Below are positions 22,932-32,915 of a stretch of 64,000 nucleotides of DNA, one piece after another; the first letter of the stretch is position 1; the number at the start of each line of letters is the position of its first letter. The translations under genes were made by a program, and so were the position numbers. A model generated the notes under the pieces. It searched no databases. It saw only the letters and a program-made list of their open reading frames with translations, and was not told the DNA's origin. Source of the stretch: Euclidia mi (Eukaryota > Arthropoda > Insecta > Lepidoptera > Erebidae); NCBI GenBank assembly GCA_944739405.2, contig OX123192.2:49032486-49096485 (forward strand), in the 5' to 3' direction.

Positions 22932-25664
22932 TATATTTATTTTTCATATATGTCACAAACCGACTCGAAAAGCGATGATGAAAGCTTGCATTCAGCAACT
23001 AGCTTTGATGACAGCTTTGTTAGTGTACCTTCTCTGGGAGACAATCTTCGGTCTCAGTTTTCGGACGTACCCAAGCACTTTAATGTAGTCCATATAAATA
23101 AACAGAGTATTCCTGCTCATTTCCATGATATGCTGGCTAACTTAGACTGCCATAATATACATGCCATTCTTGCATTCGAGTCATGGATGAAACCATGCCT
23201 ACCATCAATTTCTTATTTTCTTCCAGGTTTCCAACTAATCAGAAATGATCGCAGTATCGGCGGTGGTGGTGATGTTGCCATATATTTACGCACTTACATT
23301 CCTTATCAGATTGTCTCTACGTCATCACAACCGCCACCGTCGAATGCTGGCGGGCATCTCTTTTTAGAAGTGGAACTTCAACATACAAAACTTTTATTGG
23401 GCGTATATTATTCTCCTTCGTGTCATATAACTTACTATTTTTCTTCATTTGAGCAAATCCTGGAAAATTTCACACCTTCATATGATAAGACCATAATTAT
23501 GGGTGATTTTAATACTTGCCTTCTCAAGCAGGATTCCAGAACTACATCTTTACGACGCGTTATAGAATCCTGCAATTTGACTATTTTAAATCTCAATGCA
23601 ACACATCACTTTCCTAATACTACTCCTTCTCTTCTCGACCTTATTCTAGTTTCTTCTTCCAATCATGTTCATAGGCATGGTCAATGTTCAGCTGGCGCAT
23701 ATTCTTACCATGACCTCATCTATCTCTCTTACAATATACACACCTAAACTGAAGCCAAGGATCATACTGCAGCGCAATTTTGGTGGAATGGATCATGATA
23801 AAATTCGTGAGGATGCCGCTAATATAGATTGGGAATCATTGTTCTCCTCAGATTGCGTCGACACTAAAGTCCATATTTTAACAACTCAACTAATTCAGTT
23901 GTATGACGTGCATGCGCCAGTTCTTGCAATCAGAATCAAACATTTACCTGCCCCGTGGCTAACAGAGGACATTAAAAAGCTCATGGCGAAGAAAAGTGCA
24001 GCGAAGTCATGATTTAAGTACAAACCAACTCCAATGATCCTCGAAAAATACGTGGCTATAAGAAATCACTGCAACAAGGTGTGAAGGAAAGCACAACGCC
24101 AACATATCCATAAGTCAGTTGAAAACACCGCTTGTGATGTTAAGAATTGCATTCTGGAAATCACGTCTAATGCAATTGGTAATGACTGTGTAAGCCGCAA
24201 AATGATCCTTCCCATCCTTGACGAAATCCTTTCAGTCCTATGCAATATTTTAAATCAGTCCATTTCCTGCGGCATCTTTCCCTCAACGTGGAAAGAAGCA
24301 CTGATTATTCCCCTGCTTACAAAACATAAACCTTGTACTTTAGCAGATTACCGTCCTTTATCCATATTATCCATTCCTATCAAAAGTGCTAGAACGTCTC
24401 ATCCACAAACAATTTAGTTCCTTCATTTGTGAAAATTCCCTCCTTAATCCATACCAATCAGGTTTCCGACCCGGACACTGTACCACCATGGCTTTAGTTT
24501 GCGTTACAGATGATAATAGGCAAGGGATGGACAGTGGCAATCTAACGGTGCTCTCGTTACTTGACTTCAGTAATGCATTAAACACTGTGGATTGCCACAT
24601 CATGCTTGGCATCCTCGGCTCTCTTAACATATCTCCATCGGTAATTGACTGGTTTCAAAGTTACCTGTTTGGTCGCCGGCAACGTGTCCGCGTTGAAGAT
24701 ACTTATTCCACTTGGTCTAACACGAATGCAGGTGTACCACAGAGTGGCGTGCTAACCCCCTTACTCTTCGCAATATTTATTAATGCTATTCCAAACCAAT
24801 TAGTTTCATCCTACCGCCTGTACGCAGATGATTTACAAATTCACACGCAAGCTCCCTTTGACAAGCTAGCAGAAGCCTGTAAGACTATTAACTCGGACTT
24901 CAAACGGATCTGTGAATGGACTTAGAAGTATGGACTCGTAGTTAACTCTGAAAAAACCCAACTGATTGTTATTGGTAGTCCAAGAATGTTGCCTAAAATT
25001 ATCTGGTCTGATCTACCACGAATCAATTTTAATGGAAAAGACCTATCATTTAGGAAAACCGTACAAAATTTCGTTATCCATATAGATGAAACAATGTCTT
25101 GGCGACTTCAGATACAAGAAACAAGTCGAAAACTGTCTGCTTCAGCCGCATCAATACGAAAATTACACAATTTCCTTCCAACTGCTACTAATATTGCACT
25201 TGCACAGTCTTTGCTTCTGCCGATCCTTGACTACGCTGATGTCAGCTGTCTTGACTAGTATATTTAAAGGTTTGTTAAAAACGCACTATCTTTCAGCCAT
25301 AGGTATGACATCTTTCATGGTAGTTATAATATGTATTATGTTTATATTAAATATATTTATATGTGTATGTCGTATATGTATAGGTAGGTATATGTATGTG
25401 TGTATGTATATATGTTTCTGTATATCTATGAACTACTTGTATATCATTCTGGTTGTCTTTAAACTAGGTGTAGTTTAAAGACAACCAGATTTATCGCACT
25501 AGACTTATTTACCATCTGTTCGTCCTAAGGTTGCCTGGCAGAGATTGATTATAGCGATAAGGCCGCCATTTGTACATTCTGTTTGTGTTTTGTATATATT
25601 TTGTTCTATAATGTAACTTTTTGTAAGGTGTACAACAAAAAATAATCAATCAATCAATCAATGA
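22932..25664 (+). mobile_element. Jockey/CR1-group LINE: endonuclease, RT and 3' UTR, inactivated
   Basis: The frame begins MSQTDSKSDDESLHSATSF at about 22,950. An APE-type endonuclease follows: HINKQSIP at about 23,090, ESWMKP at about 23,180, MGDFNT at about 23,500, SLLDLILVS at about 23,630 and SYHDLIYLSY at about 23,703. After frame breaks at about 23,745 and 24,010, the RT fingers (DYRPLSILSIP, 24,350) lead into the palm: SLLDFSNALNTVD (motif A) and GVPQSGVLTPLLF (motif B, altered from GVPQGSVLGPLLF). YADDLQIH is motif C. Stops fall at 24,925 and 25,258. Part of the domain between endonuclease and RT is shortened. The 3' UTR holds GGTTGCCTGGCAGAGATTGA with an imperfect ATAGCGAT hairpin block and ends in (AATC)n at 25,645-25,664. 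Dead by frameshifts and motif B loss. Confidence 0.85.
25449..25488. repeat. Perfect 18-bp hairpin with a GGTG loop
   Basis: CTGGTTGTCTTTAAACTA, GGTG, then the exact reverse complement. It sits in the region just after the LINE coding part. Confidence 0.95.
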
Positions 25665-26934
25665 TACACGATTTTATTAGTACCGTGTACATAAATTCTA
25701 AATTTATTAGTAAATGGAAATTATATAGGTATATTAGACCTTTTCTGTCCCAATCAGTTGTAATGATGCGCAATATCAACATTCTACACTAACAAAGACA
25801 TCGAACAAGCAATATCAACGGGACAATGTCTCAATACGTCATTATTACACCCTAAATAAGGCCATTTACACACATCCGTTTACCCACCATAACATTACGC
25901 ACGCGTTTTCCGTATTCGCTAATGTGAACGGGGCTTACGGGTACCACCCTATATTACTCAACATGGATCTCAAATAAACAGACTCTTTGCAATTTTTTCG
26001 GCATATTTATCGTTCCTTATTAAGCTTAAACGTCTGAACGACCCCTAAACTTCCTATTGTAATGATAAAAATAGAAAGGAACTGTTTGGATGCGGTTGGG
26101 GCCACGGAAACAGCGATTTTGTTATTGCATGCTCTATGAAGCAAATGCGTTGGATGTGCTGGAATGAGGATTGCATTGCTATCTAATGGTTACCAATGTA
26201 TTTTGGTCTTTTTGTATTATCTTTGGGGACCTGTAGCTTGTTTTTGTGTAGTTTTCTTATTTTTACTGCGGGTAACTTTGCTTTAGAAATCTATAATGTA
26301 TGGCCAAGCTAGAGCCACGGTTGCACCTATTGTATACTAGTGAACATGTAGTCTAGTAACAGTCACTCATTTTCTATTAAACAGATATGGCAAGTACGTA
26401 GGTACTAGCCATATCTGTTTAATAGAGAGTGAAATACCTTTTATTTTCCGCAATGAGCCCGACGGCTGCTGGAACCCAAAACAAATTAGCTTCATTTTAA
26501 AACAATCACGCCATTGAGACGCTTATGTTTGCAAGCAGAAGTTTATCGTGTTTTGTGTCAATCAACAAAATATGCCTATAATTCATCATTTCATAGCCCC
26601 ACGTTTACGGTCATTTCGGTGGGAACAAGTCACTGTAATCTTTATTTATCGTGTTGTGCCCCAAATTTGCTTTGTTTAGCTTTGTCATTCGGCACAGTAC
26701 CAATTTGGTGCATTGCGTTCGGGACCTAACGGGCGCGTTAATAGTTATTCGTGTGTCTTGAGATATTTGTATAGTACGGTCAATGTTTCAGGATAGGTCA
26801 TAAGGATTATTTTGACGTGTTCGTATAATATGTTAGGGATTAGACATACGTGTACTTATTATGTAGGTATGGGTCTGATAAGATTTGCTTGAGCTGTGTC
26901 TTGAAAGGTTTAGAAGGGATTAACGTTAACCAAC
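25665..26934. other. No gene; contains a 19-bp perfect hairpin
   Basis: Unassigned DNA. Bases 26372-26390 (TCTATTAAACAGATATGGC) are exactly inverted at 26407-26425 across a 16-bp loop, and flanking CACTC/GAGTG bases extend the symmetry imperfectly. It may be a small MITE or foldback scar. Confidence 0.6.
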
Positions 26935-27640
26935 GTTTCTCACATCAGGTATCTTGGAGTACTTATCGACGAACGATTAGACTGGCGTTCACAGGTCTTA
27001 GAGTCTTACTGGACGAATAAGAAAATTGATCTATGTCTTTAAAAATCTTCGCCTCTCTGCGGACCTATCAATTATGCGCACAGTCTACTTGGCACTATGT
27101 GAATCTATCCTCTCCTACTGCATTCCTGTATGGGGTGGATGCTACAAAACTTTGCTTCTGCAATTAGAAAGAGCTCAGAGATATATTCTCAAAACTATAA
27201 ATTACAAGCCACGACGTTACCCCACCTTAACATTATATAAAGAATGCCAAGTTTTAACTGTTAGACAATTATTTATTTTTCGCACTATCATCAGACGACA
27301 TTCACAGCTGACTATCACTGATACAAATATACTAACAAGGCACGGTACAGCCAAGTGTCCACCTGTACGATGTAGAACATCTTTTGCATCCTGACACGAC
27401 AGTATAAAGCGCTAAGTGCTAGACTGTATAATAAAATTAATAGAATTATCTCACTGTTTAAACTAAATATATGATATGAAAAAGAAATTGATCGATTGGT
27501 TAAAGACTATTGACTACAATACAACAGAAGAACAAATGAGAGTTTTAGATTAAGTATGATGCATGCAATTTACAAATATGAGATTTTTATATACTTAATT
27601 TCACTGATTATGCTGATACTTCTTGTCCACAATTATGATG
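26935..27640 (+). mobile_element. LINE fragment, C-terminal RT region
   Basis: Begins with a relic of the IRYLGVLIDERLDWR block (26,948-26,990), then in another frame RTVYLALCESILSYCIPVWG (27,077-27,136), LERAQRYILKTI and LTLYKECQVLTVRQL, stopping at 27,394. Weak similarity to LINE C-termini goes on to about 27,555. Catalytic motifs are absent, as the piece is 5' truncated. Jockey/CR1 group by resemblance. Confidence 0.7.
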
Positions 27641-27774
27641 TAGTGTATGGCTAAATTACTAGAGTGGAGAGCCGCAGTATTTCAAAATACGAGCTTGACT
27701 CAGTTTGAGATACTGTGAGCAAATGGCATATTGTAACCGTACATCATCTTTTGCAACTATGTATATTTCAGTCG

Positions 27775-28505
27775 TACGACGGAGCTGCTAAAGGCAGATG
27801 GAAAACCTATACTGGTGCAGCTCCAACGCATATTTAATTCTGTCCTGTTCTCGGGGAGAACTCCAAGGGCGTGGAGCAAGAGCATAGTCGTTTTGTTCTT
27901 CAAAAAGGGAGACAAAACTTTGTTGAAGAACTATCGACCGATCTCGCTCTTGAGCCACGTCTATAAGCTGTTTTCCAGGGTCATCACGAACCGTCTCGCG
28001 CGTAGACTCGATGAGTTTCAGCCGCCCGAACAGGCTGGTTTTCGAGGAGGGTATGGCACCATAGACCACATCCACACAGTGCGGCAGATTATACAGAAGA
28101 CAGAGGAGTACAATCAGCCCCTGTGCTTAGCGTTTGTGAACTATGAGAAGGCCTTTGACTCCATCGAAACCTGGTCTGTTCTGGAGTCTTTGCAACGGTG
28201 CCAAATCGATTAGCGGTACGTCCAAGTGCTGAGAGTTCTGTATGACGCCGCGACTATGACCGTCCAAGTACAGAACCAGCAGTCTGAACCTATCCACCTG
28301 CATCGAGGTGTGAGACAAGGGGATGTGATCTCCCCCAAATTGTTTACAAATGCAATGGAGGATATGTTCAAGACGCTGCACTGGAAAGGACGCGGTATTA
28401 ACATAAACGGCGAGTACCTCTCACACTTAAGATTTGCAGACGATATCGTTATCGTGGCTGAAACCGTGCAAGACTTGCAGTATATGCTGAGCAGCCTGGC
28501 CCTTG
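27775..28505 (+). mobile_element. RTE-clade LINE fragment, RT fingers and palm
   Basis: A near-continuous frame shows the fingers (RTPRAWSKSIVVLFFKKGDK, KNYRPISLLSHVYKLFSRVI), FRGGYGTIDHIHTVRQII, motif A (LAFVNYEKAFDSIETW), then an in-frame TAG at 28,211. Motif B (RGVRQGDVISPKLFTNAMED), GININGEY and motif C (LRFADDIVIVAE) follow. It stops abruptly after about 28,500. The catalytic Asp pair is intact. The matching C-terminus of an RTE element lies at 30,848-31,085 on the same strand, across the gypsy element, so both may come from one interrupted copy. Confidence 0.85.
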
Positions 28506-28775
28506 GTCCTCTTTTAATTTTTATTTATTTTATTTCTTGACTTGCCCTACCTTGTAACATAATTACTAAAAGCCCTAATAACACAATGATTTAATAATTT
28601 TAAATAGTTTTTAATGTAAAATTCAGCACCAATATGATGCTATACTAATTTAATACTTGTACATAATTCTTAAGATGGCTTTTGAATTTTCTTTATTACT
28701 CAATTGTGTGCAACTTTCTAAAAACATATATTTTTAATATTTTATTATTCTCTATTTGGCGATATATGGGTGGGT

Positions 28776-28791
28776 GTTCTCTATTGCGCCA
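28776..28791 (-). other. Possible tRNA primer-binding-site-like sequence next to the LTR
   Basis: On the minus strand, TGGCGCAATAGAGAAC lies about ten bases past the end of the LTR at 28,802. TGGCGC is the usual start of a retroelement primer-binding site, and TGGCGCAGTC is known from insect gypsy-type elements. A primer site here, downstream of what should be the 3' LTR, would mean this LTR was also the 5' LTR of a second copy. Confidence 0.35.
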
Positions 28792-28801
28792 CAATCCACT
28801 G

Positions 28802-29047
28802 ACTCCTCAGAAGGTTGTTAAGGACTTCTTCAGTAAAACTCAAGGAACTTCAGTAAACGAATATTAATATATTGTCTCGACATTTACAATTTTGAATACA
28901 TATATATAGTACAATACGACACGTTACGATAGAACCATATAGAACGGCAGAGGTAAACCGACTGTGGCGGCTTGGCGACGCAACGTAACAGGGGAGCCTA
29001 CTTTGTCACCTCAGCAAAACGATCCTGTTACGTTGCGGGCCGCTACA
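28802..29047 (-). repeat. Gypsy LTR (3' LTR of the minus-strand element)
   Basis: 246 bp, identical at every base to 30,602-30,847. On the minus strand it starts TGTAGCGGCCCGCAACGTAA. A polypurine tract abuts it at 29,048-29,066. Confidence 0.85.
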
Positions 29048-29066
29048 GTGGTCCTCCCCTTTTTTT
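29048..29066 (-). other. Polypurine tract
   Basis: AAAAAAAGGGGAGGACCAC on the minus strand directly precedes the TGTAGC start of the 3' LTR, which is where plus-strand DNA synthesis of LTR retrotransposons is primed. It fixes the element's orientation. Confidence 0.8.
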
Positions 29067-29763
29067 CAAAAAACAAAAAGAAACATCCAAAAATATTACA
29101 TACAAAACATACTTGTATACGATACATTATTTCATATAATCAGAATAATCACAGTACCCAGTGTGTAGTCACCTTTATAAAATCTGACATAGCAAAAAGA
29201 ATACACAGAATGTAACTTAATATAATCAGCTACATGATGTTGCTAGCTTATAACGCAGGAATTAAAGCGAACAAAGAACAATGATGAAATCATAACATTC
29301 ACACTGGCCAAAATGCAATTCATCAAAACAACTTCTAGAGTTACGGTTTGAACGGATGTGAATAAAATATAACAAACATGATATCAACTTCTAAGTATTG
29401 TTTACAATATTTTATAACGAATCAAAAATTATTCCACAATCAAATACAATATTATTTTCTAAGTCTTGCCTTTATTACAAAAGTAACAATACGGAAACTT
29501 ATTTCAATTCGTATACAGTACAACTAGCCCTACGGCTGGTGCCTTGGGATCGAAACTGCTACCTAACGATGATAGTGTCCACTGGAGGACTGTATACGCA
29601 CTGAACATCAGCTTTACACATACAAAATATAAGAAATACACAATCAATACACATTTAATAAACGTAGTTTTAAAATTGAGTCAAGAGTAGCTTTTGCCCA
29701 GCAGTGGAATACCTTTTGCCCAGCAGTGGGATAGACATAAGAATTTAATAAACACATCTTGCA

Positions 29764-30084
29764 CTACGCATATACAACTTGTGGTTGTGCCTGTTGTGGG
29801 CCACTACCATGCTGCGCAGACTGCTGTGCTTGCACATGTTGCAAACCACTTATCGAGGGTATCGATGCCAAAACCATTTCACTACGGATCCACTTACGTG
29901 ACCGTTTCTTACATTTGGTTACACAGAAATACACCATAGGTAAAGATAACAACACCAAAATGGTCAACAAGATAGCTCCAAAAAACTCAAAATGCTTTTG
30001 TATTTCGGAACCACTGTTTCTAGCATTATTTGCTCCGTTTTGGGCAATAATAATGTCTTGTTCTTTACTGTAAGATTTACCCAT
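29764..30084 (-). CDS. Small predicted membrane protein encoded after pol in the gypsy element
   Basis: An intact 106-codon frame lies between pol and the 3' LTR. The N-terminus MGKSYSKEQDIIIAQNG has Gly2 and Ser6, fitting the N-myristoylation consensus. About 35 residues in comes one hydrophobic stretch (GAILLTILVLLSLPMVYFCV), then a basic run (KCKKRSRKW) and a Gln-rich tail. This suggests a lipidated, single-pass membrane protein. I recall similar small post-pol frames in arthropod gypsy-like elements but cannot name a family. Nothing shows it to be an envelope protein: it is too short and lacks a signal peptide. The 3' UTR between it and the polypurine tract includes a 22-bp tandem pair (29,691-29,734) containing GCCCAGCAGTGG. 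Confidence 0.6.
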   Translation of the reverse strand: MGKSYSKEQDIIIAQNGANNARNSGSEIQKHFEFFGAILLTILVLLSLPMVYFCVTKCKKRSRKWIRSEMVLASIPSISGLQHVQAQQSAQHGSGPQQAQPQVVYA

Positions 30085-30193
30085 AATTACTATGTAAAAC
30101 TAATTCTGTTAACTGGTTAAAATTTGTATCAAGAATGCTTCTAATTAGCCAATCTGACCTTTTAAATAACAATTTCACAATAATAAATGCTAA

Positions 30194-30601
30194 TCCAACA
30201 AAAATCTAACAGGCAACTTAGATACGCGGCCACTGCGAGTGGTGTAAGTGACACGCTTATCGCTATTCTCACATTTTTCTTGTTGATCATTTTGTATATC
30301 CTTACAATTAATATCGCAATACTCATCTGAACATCCTTGTTCTGAGGGAATATTCAACAAATAAGCGGGCTTTAATCTATCAATCGAAACTAATTTAACA
30401 TTTACTTAAATCAGGGTGGACAAATATTGTACGTGAATCTCTTTGCGCTACATTACGCGGTCTTAGGTTCCTAATAACATTTCTCAATTGTTCAACGTAC
30501 TCGTTATTATACTTAATATTACAGTGCTTATTATCATAAAAATCGCCAGGCAGTTTTAACTTTAGACCATACGTCAATTCTGCTGCGCTTACGTTCGTAT
30601 C
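30194..30601 (-). pseudogene. Gypsy pol remnant: integrase C-terminal region only
   Basis: On the minus strand SAAELTYGLKLKLPGDFYD is the conserved block following the integrase core in Ty3/gypsy polyproteins, and TYTTRSGRVSKLPVRF is the typical C-terminal end of such Pol proteins. A frameshift near 30,400 separates them. Upstream, the frame runs straight into the LTR at 30,602 without a leader, gag, protease, RT or RNase H, so almost the whole internal region was deleted. Confidence 0.75.
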
Positions 30602-30847
30602 ACTCCTCAGAAGGTTGTTAAGGACTTCTTCAGTAAAACTCAAGGAACTTCAGTAAACGAATATTAATATATTGTCTCGACATTTACAATTTTGAATACA
30701 TATATATAGTACAATACGACACGTTACGATAGAACCATATAGAACGGCAGAGGTAAACCGACTGTGGCGGCTTGGCGACGCAACGTAACAGGGGAGCCTA
30801 CTTTGTCACCTCAGCAAAACGATCCTGTTACGTTGCGGGCCGCTACA
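30602..30847 (-). repeat. Gypsy LTR (5' side copy)
   Basis: Identical to 28,802-29,047. Its inner end meets the pol remnant instead of a primer-binding site, so the end of the LTR or the leader was lost in the same deletion. Its outer end abuts RTE sequence at 30,848. Confidence 0.85.
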
Positions 30848-31085
30848 CTCTACGTGTCTATCCTTTATGGACTGGCCACATAACTCGAAGAACCGACGGC
30901 CGTTGGGGTAGGAGGGTTCTGGAGTGACGACCACGTAACGGCGCAGCAGAGGTAGACCTGGCAAGATGGACCAACGATCTGGTTAAGATTGCGGAAAGCG
31001 GTTGGATGCGGGCGGCTCAAGATCGGTCTGTGTGGAGAACCTTGAGGCAGGCCAGTGTCTATAAGTGAATATATCTAGGCTGTCA
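30848..31085 (+). mobile_element. RTE LINE C-terminal fragment beside the gypsy LTR
   Basis: Encodes TGHITRRTDGRWG, ARWTNDLVKIAESGWMRAAQ and WRTLRQA, the end of the RTE protein, with shifts, then stops. No CAGCAGTGGACT tail is seen. It may be the missing end of the RTE fragment at 27,775-28,505. Confidence 0.75.
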
Positions 31086-31302
31086 TAATTCTATCCTTCG
31101 CCTTATTCCATCATCGAAGGTCAGCTCTCTTATTCTGCCTCCAATTTTCTCTCTTTTGTGCGTCCTCAAGGTCTTTTTGAACTGATGAAAACCAAGAGGC
31201 AGGTTAGCTTCCGCGACGACGCGCCTTTGTTGGTAAGTAATGACCTCTTCTACTATTATAATGGTCTTTTAAACGGTGAAATACTTACTACTGTATAAAT
31301 GC

Positions 31303-31475
31303 CTAACCTCTAAATGCTTTTATTTTAATAATAGCCATAGAATTTATAATAGCGAATGAACACATGCTTAATACCATTAAAAAAGTTACTGGTATTGTGC
31401 GACAGACTCTAAAGTGCAGAGGATAATATTGTAGCATGTCTAACATTTCATTGATGTCCACACGTTGACGTTCAT
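31303..31475 (-). CDS. Gustatory-receptor-like gene, last exon
   Basis: The acceptor TATTTTTACAG ends at 31,476 and the exon runs to a stop at 31,303 (two bases completing a split codon, then 57 codons with the stop). It encodes ERQRVDINEMLDML, then YYPLHFRVCRTIPVTFLMVL, then a final membrane-like stretch (SFAIINSMAIIKI). Insect chemoreceptors of the 7tm_7 type end this way: a short intracellular loop, an RPL/F-F-R-type motif, and the last membrane helix. The phase fits the donor at 32,210 exactly. The canonical TYhhhhhQF ending is not present, which could mean divergence or decay. Confidence 0.6.
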
Positions 31476-31555
31476 CTGTAAAAATATAAAATAATACCTC
31501 CATAACATACCATTGAATTGGTGGAGGTGTTTAGTACTAATGCTAAGAATGGTCG

Positions 31556-31612
31556 ATATAATTATCGCTAGCCCCGTGCCTTGGAGAGCGTGTGAAGCTG
31601 TCGTACCCAGGT
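31556..31612 (+). mobile_element. SINE family B fragment
   Basis: ATCGCTAGCCCCGTGCCTTG and GAGAGCGTGTGAAGCTGTCG match the middle of the SINE at 18,894-19,262. It lies in the last intron of the receptor-like gene. Confidence 0.6.
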
Positions 31613-31625
31613 ATCATTCAAATCA

Positions 31626-32092
31626 TTGATAATCGTAATGGAAGTAAATTTCTTGAATTAACTTCACTTTCATACTTCTCTGTCACCAGTAATCCGATTG
31701 TTTACCCCTTTTTCTTTTATATCCATCCTCACACAGTCCATCTATCTTTTCCTCGGCTGTCCTCTCCCTTTTCGTCCATCTACATGCATATTCTTCACTT
31801 TTCTACCTACAAACCTTTTCTTTCTAACGTAATCATTCCTAATTCTGTCCATTCTTGTCACTCCACACATCGATCGTGACATTCTCATCTCTGCCACGTG
31901 CAATCGTTTCTCACCCATCTTCTTTGTAGCCCAACACTCAGCTCCATACAGTACGGCCTTATAACCGACTTATACATGCGGCCCTTTAATTTCACAGACA
32001 TTTTGTGGTCGCATATTGTGCCTGAGACCTGGTATATAAATTTTACCATCTGAATCCATATGTTAGTTCCGGCAGTAAATATAGCCAATTAA
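31626..32092 (-). mobile_element. RTE-like LINE fragment, C-terminal region
   Basis: On the minus strand, VSGTICDHKMSVKLKGRMYK leads into a relic of the R-P-x3-YG-S-E-C-W block (about 31,935-31,960). A decayed M-D-x-R-N-x-Y region and a MDEKGRGQPRKR block (about 31,760-31,800) follow. Several frame breaks. This RTE subfamily differs from the one at 21.7 and 27.8 kb. Confidence 0.65.
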
Positions 32093-32109
32093 TTAATTGT
32101 AAGTTACTC

Positions 32110-32159
32110 AAAATATGCTCAAAGAGACATGTTAAAACATGGCTCTTTGAGCATATTTT
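32110..32159. repeat. 24-bp hairpin, one mismatch, two-base loop
   Basis: AAAATATGCTCAAAGAGACA at 32,110 onwards is inverted at 32,136-32,159. Only one base differs. In the last intron of the receptor-like gene. Confidence 0.9.
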
Positions 32160-32209
32160 TGGCAAATACAACATCAAAGATAAATTAATTATGTAAAGTG
32201 TTTACTTAC

Positions 32210-32384
32210 GGCGTGCCAGTATTCTTTTCTCAATGATCATTAGTTTTATGCATTGAATATTGTCCAGTGCAATAGTGCTTAATAGCAAGGGCATGACTAG
32301 TTGCATAATGTGGATTAGGTACTTTACTGCTAAAACGGATATAGATCCAGCAAATGAACAATTCGCGCATTTATATACATATAT
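32210..32384 (-). CDS. Gustatory-receptor-like gene, penultimate exon
   Basis: Acceptor ATATATCACAG ends at 32,385 and donor GCACGCC/GTAAGT lies at 32,210/32,209. The exon has 58 codons plus one base. It encodes a Cys-containing start (YKCANCSFAG), a membrane-like stretch (LIHIMQLVMPLLLSTIALD), then IQCIKLMIIEKRILAR. A hydrophobic helix followed by a loop of this kind precedes the final exon in insect gustatory receptors. Joining it to 31,475-31,303 gives an uninterrupted frame of 115 residues. A 30-bp inverted duplication covers the acceptor. Confidence 0.6.
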
Positions 32385-32420
32385 CTGTGATATATGTATA
32401 TAAATGCGCGAAATGTTCAT
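32354..32420. repeat. 30-bp inverted repeat spanning a splice acceptor
   Basis: Bases 32,354-32,383 (ending CGCATTTATATACATATA) are inverted at 32,391-32,420 with one mismatch. The seven-base loop TCTGTGA contains the complement of the acceptor CAG. One arm is the first 30 bases of the exon, the other is the end of the intron. Confidence 0.9.
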
Positions 32421-32499
32421 AACATAACAGATATCTATGTATTATAACTGTTACACCTACAACTACCACTATTTTCCGACCAATAATATTTCCATCCAA

Positions 32500-32620
32500 A
32501 GGTTGCCTGGTGGAGATCGCTATAAGCGATAAGGCCGCCCATTGTAATTCGCTTATATTGTATAATATCTTATGTTATATTTCTGGTGTACAATAAAGCA
32601 TAAATAAATAAATAAATAAC
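32500..32620 (+). mobile_element. LINE 3' UTR with (AAAT)n tail
   Basis: AAAGGTTGCCTGGTGGAGAT, then CGCTATAAGCGATAAGGCCG and GGTGTACAATAAAGCATAAA, then (TAAA)n at 32,600-32,620. The same 3' UTR, more decayed, ends the LINE at 25.5-25.66 kb. No coding part is attached, so this is a severely 5'-truncated insertion. Confidence 0.75.
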
Positions 32621-32626
32621 ATAACA

Positions 32627-32915
32627 TCACATAACTTTTATCTCCGAAGAGGTAAGCATAGGTGTATTACACACCCACACTTCGTCAGTTATGTTGATGT
32701 ATGTACCAATGCAATATAATAGGCGGCGAGCCTATTGCCATCTACCGGACACATAAGCGAGCGATAATTAACATTTGTAATGCACACATAACTATAACGG
32801 CGATAGCCCAGTGGTGTACGTAACGGACTGCTGAGACGATGGTGTCGGGTTCGATCCCTAGGAACCCCGGGCACACACCTCTGACTTCTCGAAGTTACAC
32901 GTGCATTAAAAAAAT
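32627..32915. mobile_element. SINE family C with head inverted relative to body
   Basis: 32,627-32,795 is the body in minus orientation (complement of the TATCTCCGAAGAGGTAAG tail, GGCGGCGAGCCTATTGCC, ending TAATGCACACATAACT). At 32,797-32,915 the tRNA-like head follows in plus orientation (GGCGATAGCCCAGTGGTG, GGGTTCGATCCC, CCGGGCACACACCTCTGACT). In intact copies the two are collinear (16,047-16,303). Confidence 0.75.

Noticed and set aside
27788..28404. Minus-strand frames in the RTE fragment
   Set aside because: Antisense of the plus-strand RT, which shows the catalytic motifs.
29759..30073. Cysteine-rich frame on the plus strand
   Set aside because: It is the antisense of the gypsy small gene, whose sense frame has a clear topology and fits the element's orientation.
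28776..30852. CTCTA as target duplication of the gypsy element
   Set aside because: CTCTA occurs at 28,779-28,783 and right after 30,847, but the left one lies about 20 bases away from the LTR border and overlaps the primer-site-like motif.
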